Origin: Agriotes lineatus | Taxonomy: Eukaryota > Arthropoda > Insecta > Coleoptera > Elateridae | DNA: 64,000 nucleotides | Direction: 5' to 3' | Assembly: GCA_940337035.1 (NCBI GenBank) | Contig: CALNHX010003572.1 | Span: 62,001-126,000, forward strand | Shown: positions 51,069 through 64,000 of the stretch, in pieces | Layout of the letters: each line of letters opens with the position of its first letter | Numbering within the stretch: the stretch's first letter is position 1 | Position numbers and translations under genes: made by a program | The notes under the pieces: generated by a model | What the model was told of the DNA's origin: nothing | The model's database searches: none | Seen by the model: only the letters and a program-made list of their open reading frames with translations

Positions 51069-53807
51069 AGGCTATTATACACAGCTAGTTAAGTTTATAG
51101 GTGTTCAGATCCCTTAAATTGCTCTCTAACTTAAACAAAATAACGAATTATTTGAATACAGAATGTTTGAATTTTTCTTTCGATTGGATTCATATTGAAT
51201 CACACCTAAGCGTGCATAGAAGCCTTCGTAAGCGCTAATATAAGTTTTTCATCCAGTTTGAACGCAACATGTGACCCTGCGAGATGCTTTCGGTGTACTA
51301 ATTATTTATTTAAACAGTACTTTTAGCGTTTCCGTTGCAGTTAGGCTATTATACACAACTAGCTAAGTTTATAGGTGTTCAGAACCCTTAAATTGCCCTC
51401 TAACATACACAAAATAACGAATCATTTGAATACAGAATGTTTAAATTTTTGTTTAGATTGGATTCATATTGAAACACACCTAAGCGTGCCTAGAAGGCTT
51501 CGTAAGTGCTAATATGAGGTTTTCAACCTGTTTGAATGCAATATGTAACGTTGCGAGATGCTTTTGGTGTACTTATTATTCATTTAAGCAGCACTTTTAG
51601 CGTTTCGGTTGCAGTTAGGCTATTATACACAGCTAGTTAAGTTTATAGGTGTTCAGATCCCTTAAATTGCTCTCTAACTTAAACAAAATAACGATTTATT
51701 TGAATACAGAATGTTTGAATTTTTCTTTCGATTGGATTCATATTGAATCACACCTAAGCGTGCATAGAAGCCTTCGTAAGCGCTAATATAAGGTTTTCAT
51801 CCAGTTTGAACGCAACATGTGACCCTGCGAGATGCTTTCGGTGTACTAATTATTTATTTAAACAGTACTTTTAGCGTTTCCGTTGCAGTTAGGCTATTAT
51901 ACACAACTAGCTAAGTTTATAGGTGTTCAGAACCCTTAAATTGCCCTCTAACATACACAAAATAACGAATCATTTGAATACAGAATGTTTAAATTTTTGT
52001 TTAGATTGGATTCATATTGAAACACACCTAAGCGTGCCTAGAAGGCTTCGTAAGTGCTAATATGAGGTTTTCAACCTGTTTGAATGCAATATGTAACGTT
52101 GCGAGATGCTTTTGGTGTACTTATTATTCATTTAAGCAGCACTTTTAGCGTTTCGGTTGCAGTTAGGCTATTATACACAGCTAGTTAAGTTTATAGGTGT
52201 TCAGATCCCTTAAATTGCTCTCTAACTTAAACAAAATAACGATTTATTTGAATACAGAATGTTTGAATTTTTCTTTCGATTGGATTCATATTGAATCACA
52301 CCTAAGCGTGCATAGAAGCCTTCGTAAGCGCTAATATAAGGTTTTCATCCAGTTTGAACGCAACATGTGACCCTGCGAGATGCTTTCGGTGTACTAATTA
52401 TTTATTTAAACAGTACTTTTAGCGTTTCCGTTGCAGTTAGGCTATTATACACAACTAGCTAAGTTTATAGGTGTTCAGAACCCTTAAATTGCCCTCTAAC
52501 ATACACAAAATAACGAATCATTTGAATACAAAATGTTTGAATTTTTGTTTCGATTGGATTCATATTGAATCGCACCTAAGCGTGCCTAGAAGCCTTCGTA
52601 AGCGCTAATATGAGGTTTTCAACCTGCTTGAATGAAATATGTGACGTTGCGAGAAGCTTTTGGTGTACTTATTATTCATTTAAGCAGCACTTTTAGCGTT
52701 TCGGTTGCAGTTAGGCTATTATAGACTGCTAGCTAAGTTTATAGGTGTTCAGAACCCTTAAATTGCCCTCTAACATAAACAAAATAACGAATTATTTGAA
52801 TACAGAATGTTTGAATTTTTCTTTCGTTTGGATTCATATTGAATCACACCTAAGCGTGCCTAGAAGCCTTTGTAATGCAAATATGAAGTTTTCATCCAGT
52901 TTGAACGCAATATGTGACTCTTCGAGATGCTTTCGGTGTACTAATTATTTATTTAAGCAGTACTTTTAGCGTGTCGGTTGCAGTTAGGCTATTATACACA
53001 GCTAGCTAAGTTTATAGGTGTTCAGAATCCTTAAATTGCCCTCTAACATAAACAAAATAACGAATCATTTGGATACAGAATGTTTGAATTTTTGTTTCGA
53101 TTGGATTCATATTGAAACACACCTAAGCGTGCCTAGAAGCCTTTGTAAGTGCTAATATGAGGTTTTCAACCTGTTAGAATGCAATATGTGACGTTGCGAG
53201 ATGCTTTTGGTGTCCTTATTATTCATTTAAGCAGCACTTTTAGCGTTTCGGTCGCAGTTAGGCTATTATACACAGCTAGCTAAGTTTATAGGTGTTCAGA
53301 ACCCTTAAATTACTCTCTAACTTAAACAAAATAACGAATTATTTGAATACAGAATGTTCGAATTTTTGTTTCGATTGGATTCACAATGAAACACACCTAA
53401 GCGTGCCTAGAAGCTTTCGTAAGTGCTAATATGAGATTTTCAACCTGTTCGAATGCAATATGTGACGTTGCGAGATGCTTTTGGTGTACTTATTATTCAT
53501 TTAAGCAGCACTTTTAGCGTTTCGGTTGCAATTAAGCTATTATACACTGATAGCTAAGTTTATAGGTGTTCAGAACCCTAAAATTGACCTCTAACATAAA
53601 CAAAAAGACGAATCATTTGAATACAGAATGTTTGAATTTTTGTTTCGATTGGATTCATATTGAATCACACCTAAGCGTGCCTAGAAGCCTCCGTAAGTGC
53701 TAATATGAGGTTTTCAACATGTTTGAATGCAATATGTAACGTTGCGAGATGCTTTTGGTGTACTTATTATTCATTTAAGCATCACTTTTAGCGTTTCGGT
53801 TGCAGTT
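51069..53807 (+). repeat. 10-monomer higher-order repeat (2,739 bp), copy 2
   Basis: Near-identical to 48330-51068, with few differences, for example TAAGTTTTTCATCC near 51243 in this copy where copy 1 has TAAGGTTTTCATCC. After about 53820 the register continues but similarity to the HOR falls, so the array holds only two good copies here. Confidence 0.84.
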
Positions 53808-54661
53808 AGGCTATTATACACAGCTAGTTAAGTTTATAGGTGTTCAGATCCCTTAAATTGCTCTCTAACTTAAACAAAATAACGAATTATTTGAATATAG
53901 AATGTTTGAATTTTTCTTTCGATTGGATTCATATTGAATCACACCTAAGCGTGCATAGAAGCCTTCATAAGCGCTAATATAAGGTTTTCATCAAGTTTGA
54001 ACGCAACATGTGACTCTGCGAGATGTTTTCGGTGTACTAATTATTTATTTAAGCAGTACTTTTAGCGTTTCCTTTGTAGTTAGGCTATTATACACAACTA
54101 GCTAAGTTTATAGGTGTTCAGAACCCTTAAATTGCCCTCTAACATAAACAAAATAACGAATCATTTGAATACAGAATGTTTAAATTTTTGTTTTGATTGC
54201 ATTCATATTGAAACCCACCTAAGCGTGCCTAGAAGCCTTCGTAAGTGCTAATATGAGGTTTTCAACCTATTAGAATGAAATATGTGAGGTTGCGAGATGC
54301 TTTTGATGTACTTATTATTGATTTAAGCAGTACTTTTAGCGTTTCGGTTGCAGTTAGGCTATTATACACAGCTAGCTAAGTTTATAGGTGTCCAGAACCC
54401 TTAAATTGCACTCTAATATAAACAAAATAACGAATCATCTGAATACAAAATGTTTGAATTTTTGTTTCGATTGGATTCATATTGAAACACACCTAAGCGT
54501 GCCTAGAAGCTTTCGTAAGTGCTAATATTAGATTTTCAACCTGTTCGAATGCAATATGTGACGTTGCAAGATTCTTTTGGTGTACTTATTATTTATTTAA
54601 GCAGCACTTTTAGCGTTTCGGTTGCAGTTAGGCTATTATACACAACTAGCTATGTTTATAG

Positions 54662-55480
54662 GTGTTCAGAACCCTTAAATTGTGCTCTAACATAAACAAA
54701 ATAATGAATCCTTTGAATACAGAATGTTTGAATTTTTGTTTCGATTGGATTCATATTGAATCACACCTAAGCGTGCCTAGAAGCTTTCGTAAGTGCTAAT
54801 ATGAGGCTTTCAACCTGTTTGAATGCAATATGTGACGTTGCGAGATGCTTTTGGTGTACTTATTATTCATTTATACAGCACTTTTAGCGTTTCGGTTGCA
54901 GTTAGGCTCTTATACACAGCTAGCTAAGTTTATAGTCGTTCAGAACCTTTAAATTGCTCTCTGACTTAAACAAAATAACGAATTGTTTGAATACAGAATG
55001 TTTGAATTTTTCTTTCGATTGGATTCATATTGAATCACACCTAAGCGTGCCTAGAAGCTTTCGTAAGTGCTATTATGAGGTTTTCAACCTGTTTGAATGC
55101 AATATGTGACGTTGCGAGATGCTTTTGGTGTACTTATTATTCATTTATACAGCACTTTTAGCGTTTCGGTTGCAGTTAGGCTCTTATACACAGCTAGCTA
55201 AGTTTATAGTCGTTCAGAACCTTTAAATTGCTCTCTGACTTAAACAAAATAACGAATTGTTTGAATACAGAATGTTTGAATTTTTCTTTCGATAGGATTC
55301 ATATTGAATCACACCTAAGCGTGCCTAGAAGCTTTCGTAAGTGCTAATATGAGGTTTTCAACCTGTTTGAATGCAATATGTGACGTTGCGAGATGCTTTT
55401 GGTGTACTTATTATTCATTTATACAGCACTTTTAGCGTTTCGGTTGCAGTTAGGCTCTTATACACAGCTAGCTAAGTTTA
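54662..55480 (+). repeat. Local run of near-identical single monomers
   Basis: Consecutive monomers share the rare GTCGTTCAGAACC start (54935 and 55209, 274 bp apart), CTCTGACTTAAAC and TTTATACAGCAC. This is a recent amplification of one monomer, unlike the multi-monomer repeat at 48.3-53.8 kb. A similar pair sharing GACGTATCGAG lies at about 60593 and 60867. Confidence 0.7.
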
Positions 55481-58400
55481 TAGGTGTTCAGAACCCTTAA
55501 ATTGCCCTCTAACATAAACAAAATAACGAATCATTTGAATACAGAATGTTTAAATTTTTGTTTCGATAGGACTTATATTGAAACACACCTAAGCGTGCCT
55601 AGAAGCCTTTGTAAGTGCTAATATGAGGTTTTCATCCAGTTTGAATGCAATATGTGAAACGGCGCGATGCTTTCGGTGTATTCATTATTTATTTAAGCAG
55701 TACTTTTTGCGTTTCGGTTGCAGTTGGGCTATTATACACAGCCAGCTAAGTTTATAGGTGTTCAGAACCCTTAAATGGCCCTCTAACTTAAACAAAGTAA
55801 CGAATTATTTGAATACAGAATGTTTGAATTTTTCTTTCGATTGGATTCATATTGAATCACACCTAAGCGTGCCTAGAAGCCTTCGTAAGTGCTAATGTGT
55901 GGTTTTCAACCTGTTAGAATGCAGTATGTGACGTTGCGAGTGGCCTTTGGTGTACTTATTATTTATTTAAGCAGCACTTTTAGCGTTTCGGTTGCAGTTA
56001 TGCTCTTATACACAGCTAGCTAAGTTTATAGGTGTTCAGAACCCTTAAATTGCCCTCTAACATAAACAAAATAACGAATCATTTGAATACAGAATGTTTA
56101 AATTTTTATTTCGATTGGACTTATATTGAAACACACCTAAGCGTGCCTAGAAGCCTTCGTAAGTGCTAATATGAAGTTTTCATCCAGTTTGAATGCAATA
56201 TGTGACACGGCGCGATGCTTTCGGTGTATTCATTATTTATTTAAGCAGCACTTTTAGCGTTTCGGTTGCAGTTAGGCTATCATACACAGCTAGCTAAGTT
56301 TATATGTGTTCAGAACCCTTAAATGGCCCTCTAACTTAAACAAAATAACGAATTATTTGAATACAGAATGTTTGAATTTTTCTTTCGATTGGATTCATAT
56401 TGAATCACACCTAAGCGTGCCTAGAAGCCTTCGTAAGTGCTAATATGTGGTTTTCAACCTGTTAGAATGCAGTATGTGACGTTGCGAGTGGCTTTTGGTG
56501 TACTTATTATTTATTTAAGCAGCACTTTTAGCGTTTCGGTTGCAGTTAGGCTATTATACACAGCTAGCTAAGTTTATAGGTGTTCAGAACCCTTAAATTG
56601 CCCTCTAACATAAACAAAATAACGAATCATTTGAATACAGAATGTTTAAATTTTTGTTTCGATTGGACTTATATTGAAACACACCTAAGCGTGCCTAGAA
56701 GCCTTCGTAAGTGCTAATATGAGGTTTTCATTCAGTTTGAATGCAATATGTGACACGGCGCGATGCTTTCGGTGTATTCATTATTTATTTAAGCAGCACT
56801 TTTAGCGTTTCGGTTGCAGTTAGACTATTATACACAGCTAGCTAAGTTTATAGGTGTTCAGCACCCTTAAATTGCTCTCTAACTTAAACAAAATAACGAA
56901 TTATTTGAATACAGAATGTTTGAATTTTTCTTTCGATTGGATTCATATTGAATCACACCTAAGCGTGCATAGAAGCCTTCGTAAGCGCTAATATAAGGTT
57001 TTCATCCAGTTTGAACGCAATATGTGACTCTGCGAGATGCTTTCGGTGTACTAATTATTTATTTAAGCAGTTCCTTTAGGGTTTCGGTTGCGGTTGGGCT
57101 ATTATACACAGTTAGCTAAGTTTATACGTGTTCAGAACCCATAAATTGCTCTCTAACTTAAACAAAATAACGAATTATTTGAATACAGAATGTTTGAATT
57201 TTTGTTTCGATTGGATTCACATTGAAACACACTTAAGCGTGCCTAGAAGCTTTCGTAAGATCTAATATGAGATTTTCAACCTGTTCGAATGCAATATGTG
57301 AGGTTGCGAGATGCTTTTGGTGTACTTATTATTCATTTAAGCAGCACTTTTAGCGTTTCGGTTGCAGTTAGGCTATTATACACAGCTAGCTAAATTTATA
57401 GGTGTTCAGAACCCTTAAATTGCCCTCCAACATAAACAAAATAACGAATTATTTGAATACAGAATGTTTGAATTTTTCTTTCGTTTGGATTTATATTGAA
57501 TCACAACTAAGCGTGCCTAGAAGCCTTTGTAATGCAAATATGAGGTTTTCATCCAGTTTGAACGCAATATGTGACACTGCGAGATGCTTTCGGTGTACTA
57601 ATTATTTATTTAAGCAGTACTTTTAGCGTGTCGGTTGCAGTTAGGCTATTATACACTGCTAGCTAAATTTATAGGTGTTCAGAACCCTTAAATTTCCCTC
57701 TAACATAAACAAAATAACGAATCATTTGGATACAGAATGTTTGAATTTTTGTTTTGATTGGATTCATATTGAAACACACCTAAGCGTGCCTAGAAGCCTT
57801 CGGAAGTGCTAATATTAGGTTTTCAACCTGTTAGAATGCAATATGTGACGCTGCGAGATGCTTCTGGTGTACTTATTATTAACTGAAGCAGCACTTTTAG
57901 CGTTTCGGTCGCAGTTAGGCTATTATACACAGCTAGCTAAGTTTATAGGTGTTCAGAACCCTTAAATTGCTCTCTAACTTAAACAAATTAACGAATTATT
58001 TGAATACAGATTGTTTGAATTTTTCTTTCGTTTGGATTCATATTGAATCACACCTAAGCGTGCATAGAAGCCTTTGTAAGCGCTAATATCAGGTTTTCAT
58101 CCAGTTTGAACGCAATATGTGACTCTGCGAGATGCTTTCGGTGTACTAATTATTTATTTAAGCAGCACTTTTAGCGTTTCGGTTGCAGTTAGGCTATTAT
58201 ACACAGCTAGCTAAGTTTATAGGTGTTTAGATCCCTTAAATTGCTCTCTAACTTATACAAAATAACGAATTATTTGAATACAAAATGTTTGAATTTTTGT
58301 TTCGATTGGATTCATATTAAAACACACCTAAGCGTGCCTAGAAGCTTTCGTAAGACTTGATATGAGGTTTTCAACCTGTTCGAATGCAATATGTGACGTT

Positions 58401-61400
58401 GCAAGATTCTTTTGGTGTACTTATTATTCATTTAAGCAGCACTTTTAGCGTTTCGGTTGCAGTTAGGCTATTATACAAAGCTAGCTAAGTTTATAGGTGT
58501 TCAGAACCCTTAAATGGCCCTCTAACTTAAACAAAATAATGAATCATTTGAATACAGAATGTTTGAATTTTTGTTTCGATTGGATTCATATTGAATCGCA
58601 CCTAAGCGTGCCTAGAAGCCTTCGTAAGTGCTAATATGAGGTTTTCAACCTGTTCGAATGCAATATGTGACGTTGCGAGAAGCTTTTGGTGTACTTATTA
58701 TTCATTTAAGCAGCACTTTTAGCGTTTCGGTTGCAGTTAGGCTATTATACACTGCTAGCTAAGTTTATATGGTGTTCAGAAACCTTAAAATGCCTTCTAA
58801 CATAAACAAAATAACGAATTATTTGAATACAGAATGTTTAAATTTTTCTTTCGTTTGGATTCATATTGAATCACACCTAAGCGTGCCTAGAAGCCTTTGT
58901 AATGCAAATATGAGGTTTGCATCCAGTTTGAACGCAATATGTGACTCTTCGAGATGCTTTCGGTGTACTAATTATTTATTTAAGCAGTACTTTTAGCGTG
59001 TCGGTTGCAGTTAGGCTATTATACACAGCTAGCTAAGTTTATAGATGTTTAGCTCCCTTAAATTGCTCTCCAACTTAAACAAAATAACGAATTATTTGAA
59101 TACAGAATGTTCGAATTTTTGTTTCGATTGGATTCACATTGAAACACACCTAAGCGTGCCTAGAAGCTTTCGTAAGTGCTAATATGAGATTTTCAACCTG
59201 TTCGAATGCAATATGTGACGTTGCGAGATGCTTTTGGTGTACTTATTATTCATTTAGGCAGCACTTTTAGCGTTTCGGTTGCAGTTAGGCTATTATACAC
59301 TGATAGCTAAGTTTATAGGTGTTCAGAACCCTTAAATTGCCCTCTAATATAAACAAAAAAACGAATCATTTGAATACAGAATGTTTGAATTTTTGTTTCG
59401 ATTGGATTCATATTGAATCACTCCTAAGCGTGCCTAGAAGCCTTCGTAAGTGCTAATATGAGGTTTTCAACCTGTTTAAATGCAATATGTAACCTTGCGA
59501 GATGCTTTTGGTGTACTTATTATTCATTTAGGCAGCACTTTTAGCGTTTCGGTTGCAGTTAGGCTATTATACACAGCTAGCTAAGTTTATAGGTGTTCAG
59601 AACCCTTAAATTGCCCTCTAACATAAACAAAATAACGAATCATTTGAATACAGATTGTTTGAATTTTTGTTTCGATTGGATTCATATTGAATCACACCTA
59701 AGCGTGAGTAGAAGCTTTCGTAAGTGCTAATATGAGGTTTTCAACCTGTTTGAATGCAATATGTGACGTTGCGAGATGATTTTGATGTACTTATTATTCA
59801 TTTAAGCAGCACTTCTAGCGTTTCGGTTGCAGTTAGGCTACTATACACAGCTAGTTAAGTTTATAGATGTTCAGATCCCTTAAATTGCTCTCTAGCTTAA
59901 ACAAAATAACGAATTATTTGAATACAGAATGTTTGAATTTTTCTTTCGATTGGATTCATATTGAATCACACCTAAGCGTGCCTAGAAGCTTTCGTAAGTG
60001 CTAATATGAGGTTTTCAACCAGATTTGAATGCAATATGTGACTATGCGAAATGCTTTTGGTGTACTTATTATTTATTCATGCAGCACTTTTAGCGTTTCG
60101 GTTGCAGTTAGACTATTATACACAGCTAGTTAAGTTTATAGGTGTTCAGATCCCTTAAATTGCTCTCTAACTTAAACAAAATAAAGAATTATTTGAATAC
60201 AGAATGTTTGAATTTTTCTTTCGATTGGATTCATATTGAATCACACCTAAGCGTGCCTAGAAGCCTTTGTAAGTGCTAATATGGGGTCTTCATCCAGTTT
60301 GAATGCAATATGTGACACTGCGCAATGCTTTCGGTGTACTAATTATTTATTTAAGCAGCAGTTTTAGCGTTTCGGTTGCAATTAGGCTACTATACACTGC
60401 TAGCTAAGTTTATAGGTGTTCAGAACCCTTAAATTGCCCTCTAACATAAACAAAATAACGAATCATTTGAATACAGAATGTTTGAATTTTTGTTTCGATT
60501 GGATTCATATTGAAACACACCTAAGCGTGCCTAGAAGCCTTCGTAAGTGCTAATATGAGGTTTTCAACCTGTTAGAATGCAATATGTGACGTATCGAGAT
60601 GCTTTTGGTGTACTTATTATTCATTTAAGCAGCACTTATAGCGTTTCGGTTGCAGTTAGGTTATTATACACAGCTAGCTAAGTTTATAGGTGTTCAGAAC
60701 TCTTAAATTGCCCTCTAACATAAACAAAATAACGAATCATTTGAATACAGAATGTTTGAATTTTTGTTTCGATTGGATTCATATTGAAACACACCTAAGC
60801 GTGCCTAGAAGCCTTCGTAAGTGCTAATATGAGGTTTTCAACCTGTTAGAATGCAATATGTGACGTATCGAGATGCTTTTGGTGTACTTATTATTCATTT
60901 AAGCAGCACTTATAGCGTTTCGGTTGCAGTTAGGCTATTATACACAGCTAGCTAAGTTTATAGGTGTTCAGAACCCTTAAATTGCTCTATAACTTAAACA
61001 AAATAACGAATTATTTGAAAACAGAATGTTTGAATTTTTGTTTCGATTGGATTCATATTGAAACACACCTAAGCGTGCCTAGAAGCCTTCGTAAGTGCTA
61101 ATATGAGGTTTTCAACCTGTTAGAATGCAATATGTGACGTTGCGAGATGCTTTCGTTGTATTAATTATTTATTTAAGCAGTACTTTTAGCGTTTCGGTTG
61201 CAGTTAGGCTATTATACACAGCTAGCTAACTTTATACTTGTTCAGAACCCTTAAATTGCCCTCTAACATTAACAAAATAACGAATCATTTGAATACAGAA
61301 TGTTTGAATTTTTGTTTCGATTGGATTCATATTGAAACACACCTAAGCGTGCCTAGAAGCCTTCGTAAGTGCTAATATGAGGTTTTCAATTTGTTAGAAT

Positions 61401-64000
61401 GCAATATGTGACGTTGCGAGAGGTTTTTGCTGTACTTATTATTCATTTAAGCAGCACTTATAGCGTTTCGGTTGCAGTTAGGCTATTATACACAGCTAGC
61501 TAAGTTTATAGGTGTTCAGAACCCTTAAATTGCTCTATAACTTAAACAAAATAACGAATTATTTGAAAACAGAATGTTTGAATTTTTCTTTCGATTGGAT
61601 TCATATTGAATCACACCTAAGCGTGCATAGAAGCCTTCGTAAGCGCTAATATGAGGTTTTCATCCAGTTTAAAGGCAATATGTGACTCTACGAGATTGTT
61701 TCGGTGTACTAATTATTTATTTAAGCAGTACTTTTAGCGTTTCGGTTGCAGTTAGGCTATTATACACTGCTAGCTAAGTTTATAGGTATTCAGAACCCTT
61801 AAATTGTATTATAACATTAACAAAATAACGAATCATTTGAATACAGAATGTTTGAATTTTTGTTTGATTGGATTCATATTGAAACACACCTAAGCGTACC
61901 TAGAAGCTTTCGTAAGTGTTAATGCGAGGTTTTCAACCTGTTCGAATGCAATATGTGACACTGCGCGATTCCTTCGGTGTACTAATTATTTATTTAAGCA
62001 GCAGTTTTAGCGTTTCGGTTGCAGTTAGGCTATTATACACAGCTAGTTAAGTTTATAGGGGTTCAGATCCCTTAAATTGTTCTCTAACTTAAACAAAATA
62101 ACGAATTATTTGTATACAGAATGTTTGAATTTTTCTTCGTTTGGATTCATATTGAAACACACCTAAGCGTGCCTAGAAGCTTTCGTAAGTGCTAATATGA
62201 GGTTTTCAACCTGTTAGACTGCAATATGTAACGTTGCGAGATGCTTTTGGTGTACTTATTATTCATTTAAGCAGCACTTTTACCGTTTCGGTTGCAGTTA
62301 GGCTATTATACACAGCTAGTTAAGTTTATAGGTGTTCAGATCCCTTAAATTGCTCTCTAACTTAAACAAAATAAGGAATCATTTGAATACAGAATGGTTG
62401 AATTTTTGTTTCGATTGGATTCATATTGAAACACACCTAAGCGAGCCTAGTAGCCTTCGTAAGTGCTAATATGATGTTTTCAACCTGTTAGAATGCAATA
62501 TATGACGTTGCGAGATGCTTTTGGTGTACTTATTATTCATTTAAGCAGCACTTATAGCGTTTCGGTTGCAGTTAGGCTATTATACACAGCTAGCTAAGTT
62601 TATAGGTGCTCAGAACCCTTAAATTGCTCTCTAACTTAAAAAAAATAACGAATAATTTGAAAACAGAATGTTTGAATTTTTCTTTCGATTGGATTCATAT
62701 TGAATCACACCTAAGCGTGCATAGAAGCCTTCGTAAGCACTAATATGAGATTTTCATCCAGTTTGAAGGCAATATGTGACTCTACAAGATTGTTTCGGTG
62801 TACTAATTATTTATTTAAGCAGCACTTTTAGCGTTTCGGGTGCAGTTAGGCTATTATACACAGCTAGCTAAGTTTATAGGTGTTCAGAACCCTTAAATTG
62901 TCTTATAACATTAACAAAATAACGAATCATTTGAATACAGAATGTTTGAATTTTTGTTTCGATCGGATTCATATTGAAACACACCTAAGCGTACCTAGAA
63001 GCTTTCGTAAGTGTTAATGCGGGGTTTTCAACCTGTTCGAATGCAATATGTGACACTGCGCGATTCCTTCGATGTACTAATTATTTATTTAAGCAGTAGT
63101 TTGAGCGTTTCGGTTGCAGTTAGGCTATTATACACAGCTAGTTAAGTTTATAGGGGTTCAGATCCCTTAAATTGTTCTCTAACTTAAACAAAATAACGAA
63201 TTATTTGTATACAGAATGTTTGAATTTTTCTTCGATTGGATTCATATTGAATCACAACTAAGCATGCCTAGAAGCCTTCGTAAGTACTAATATGAAGTTT
63301 TCAACCTGTTAGAATGCAATATGTAACGTTGCGAGATGCTTTTGGTGTACTTATTATTCATTTAAGCAGCACTTTGCCGTTTTGGTTGCAGTTAGGCTAT
63401 TATACACAGCTAGTTAAGTTTATAGGTGTTCAGATCCCTTAAATTGCTCTCTAACTTAAACAAAATAAGGAATTATTTGAATACACATTGTTTGAAATTT
63501 TCTTTCGATTGGATTCATATTGAATCACACCTAAGCATGCCTAGAAGCCTTTGTAAGTGCTAATATGAGGTCTTCATCCAGTTTGAATGCAATATGTGAC
63601 ACTGCGCGATGCTTTCGGTGTACTAATTATTTATTTAAGCAGCAGTTTTAGCGTTTCGGTTGCAGTTAGGCTATTATACACTGCTAGCTAAGTTTATAGT
63701 CGTTCAGAACCCTTAAATTTCTCTCTAACTTAAACAAAATAACGAATTATTTGGATACAGAATGTTTGAATTTTTCTTTCGATTGGATTCATATTGAATC
63801 ACACCTAAGTGTACCTAGAAGCCCTTGTAAGTGCTAATATAAAGTTTTCATCCAGTTTGATAGCAATATGTGACACTGCGCGATTCTTTTGGTGTACTAA
63901 TTATTTATTTAAGCAGCAGTTTTAGCGTTTCGGTTGCAGTTAGGCTATTATACACTGCTAGCTAAGTTTATAGTAGTTCAGAACCCTTAAATTGCAGTCT

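Larger units (their letters stand above)
33323..64000 (+). repeat. 274-bp AT-rich satellite array
   Basis: Head-to-tail monomers of 274 bp (some 273), about 112 copies, running off the right edge. Spacing was read from the recurring GTTTATAGGTGTTCAGAACC. Monomers share blocks such as CTAAGCGTGCCTAGAAGC, GCAATATGTGAC, AGCGTTTCGGTTGCAGTTAG and TATTATACACAGCTAGCTAA. Two main variants are seen: type A (CATCCAGTTTGAACG, GACTCTGCGAG, GGTGTACTAATTATTTATTT) and type B (CAACCTGTTAGAATG, GACGTTGCGAG, GGTGTACTTATTATTCATTT). They are intermixed, with higher-order repeats in places. No ORF beyond 75 codons and no RNA gene is supported. I do not recognise the family. Confidence 0.96.

Noticed and set aside
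34963..59000. Recurring 74-75 codon frame in the 274-bp satellite, nine copies
   Set aside because: Opened by a one-base deletion in one monomer subtype. It starts mostly at GTG, and the other monomers are closed in the same frame.
1..64000. CRISPR array
   Set aside because: Repeats are contiguous with no unique spacers, and the LINE indicates a eukaryotic genome.
33323..64000. Insect telomeric TTAGG repeat
   Set aside because: TTAGG occurs once per monomer within GCAGTTAGGCT, never in tandem.
33323..64000. CENP-B box in the 274-bp monomer
   Set aside because: TTTCGGTTGCAGTTAGGC is the nearest stretch but lacks the required A and CGGG positions.

Overview
This is eukaryotic, almost certainly animal and probably insect, repetitive DNA with no host gene that I can support. 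It holds two unrelated tandem-satellite arrays that meet head-on, and one apparently intact non-LTR retrotransposon (LINE). The insect assignment rests on the LINE: a PHD-finger ORF1, an APE-RT ORF2 without RNase H, a downstream promoter motif of the Jockey/I-factor kind, and a short TAAA-repeat tail. It is an inference.

Region 1 (1-28592, resuming at 32645-33322) is a 9-bp satellite of about 3,200 units with consensus GTCCCNNAY. Main variants are GTCCCAGAC, GTCCCATAT, GTCCCTAAC, GTCCTAAAT and GTCCTAGAT. Units group into 36- and 45-bp sets, then into modules such as a fixed 270-bp module. These modules sit in blocks amplified by large tandem duplications, including two nearly identical 5,463-bp copies at about 3926-9388 and 9389-14851. 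Because 9 is a multiple of 3, both strands carry very long open frames (Val-Pro-X on +, Gly-Thr-X on -). I treat these as artefacts, not genes.

Region 2 (28593-32644, + strand) is a full-length LINE of about 4.05 kb. It has a 97-nt 5' UTR with a duplicated 21-bp segment and a DPE-like motif. ORF1 is 312 aa (PHD finger, coiled coil, FP-like C-terminal domain). ORF2 is about 955 aa (APE endonuclease plus reverse transcriptase). A short 3' UTR follows, with a UUCG hairpin and a (TAAA)5 tail. ATATG flanks both ends, and removing the element plus one ATATG restores a perfect 9-bp satellite register, so it inserted into a pre-existing array. ORF1 is expected to bind and chaperone the element RNA, and ORF2 to nick target DNA and reverse-transcribe from the nick.

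Region 3 (33323-64000) is an AT-rich satellite of about 274-bp monomers, about 112 copies, all in one orientation. Two diagnostic monomer types (A and B) are intermixed and in places alternate. Local higher-order repeats include a 10-monomer unit of 2,739 bp present twice at about 48330-53807. The two satellites join abruptly at 33321-33322 with only an AT in common, and both look more degenerate near that junction. The interest of the window lies in the satellite architecture, the junction and the recent LINE insertion, not in a new protein-coding system.
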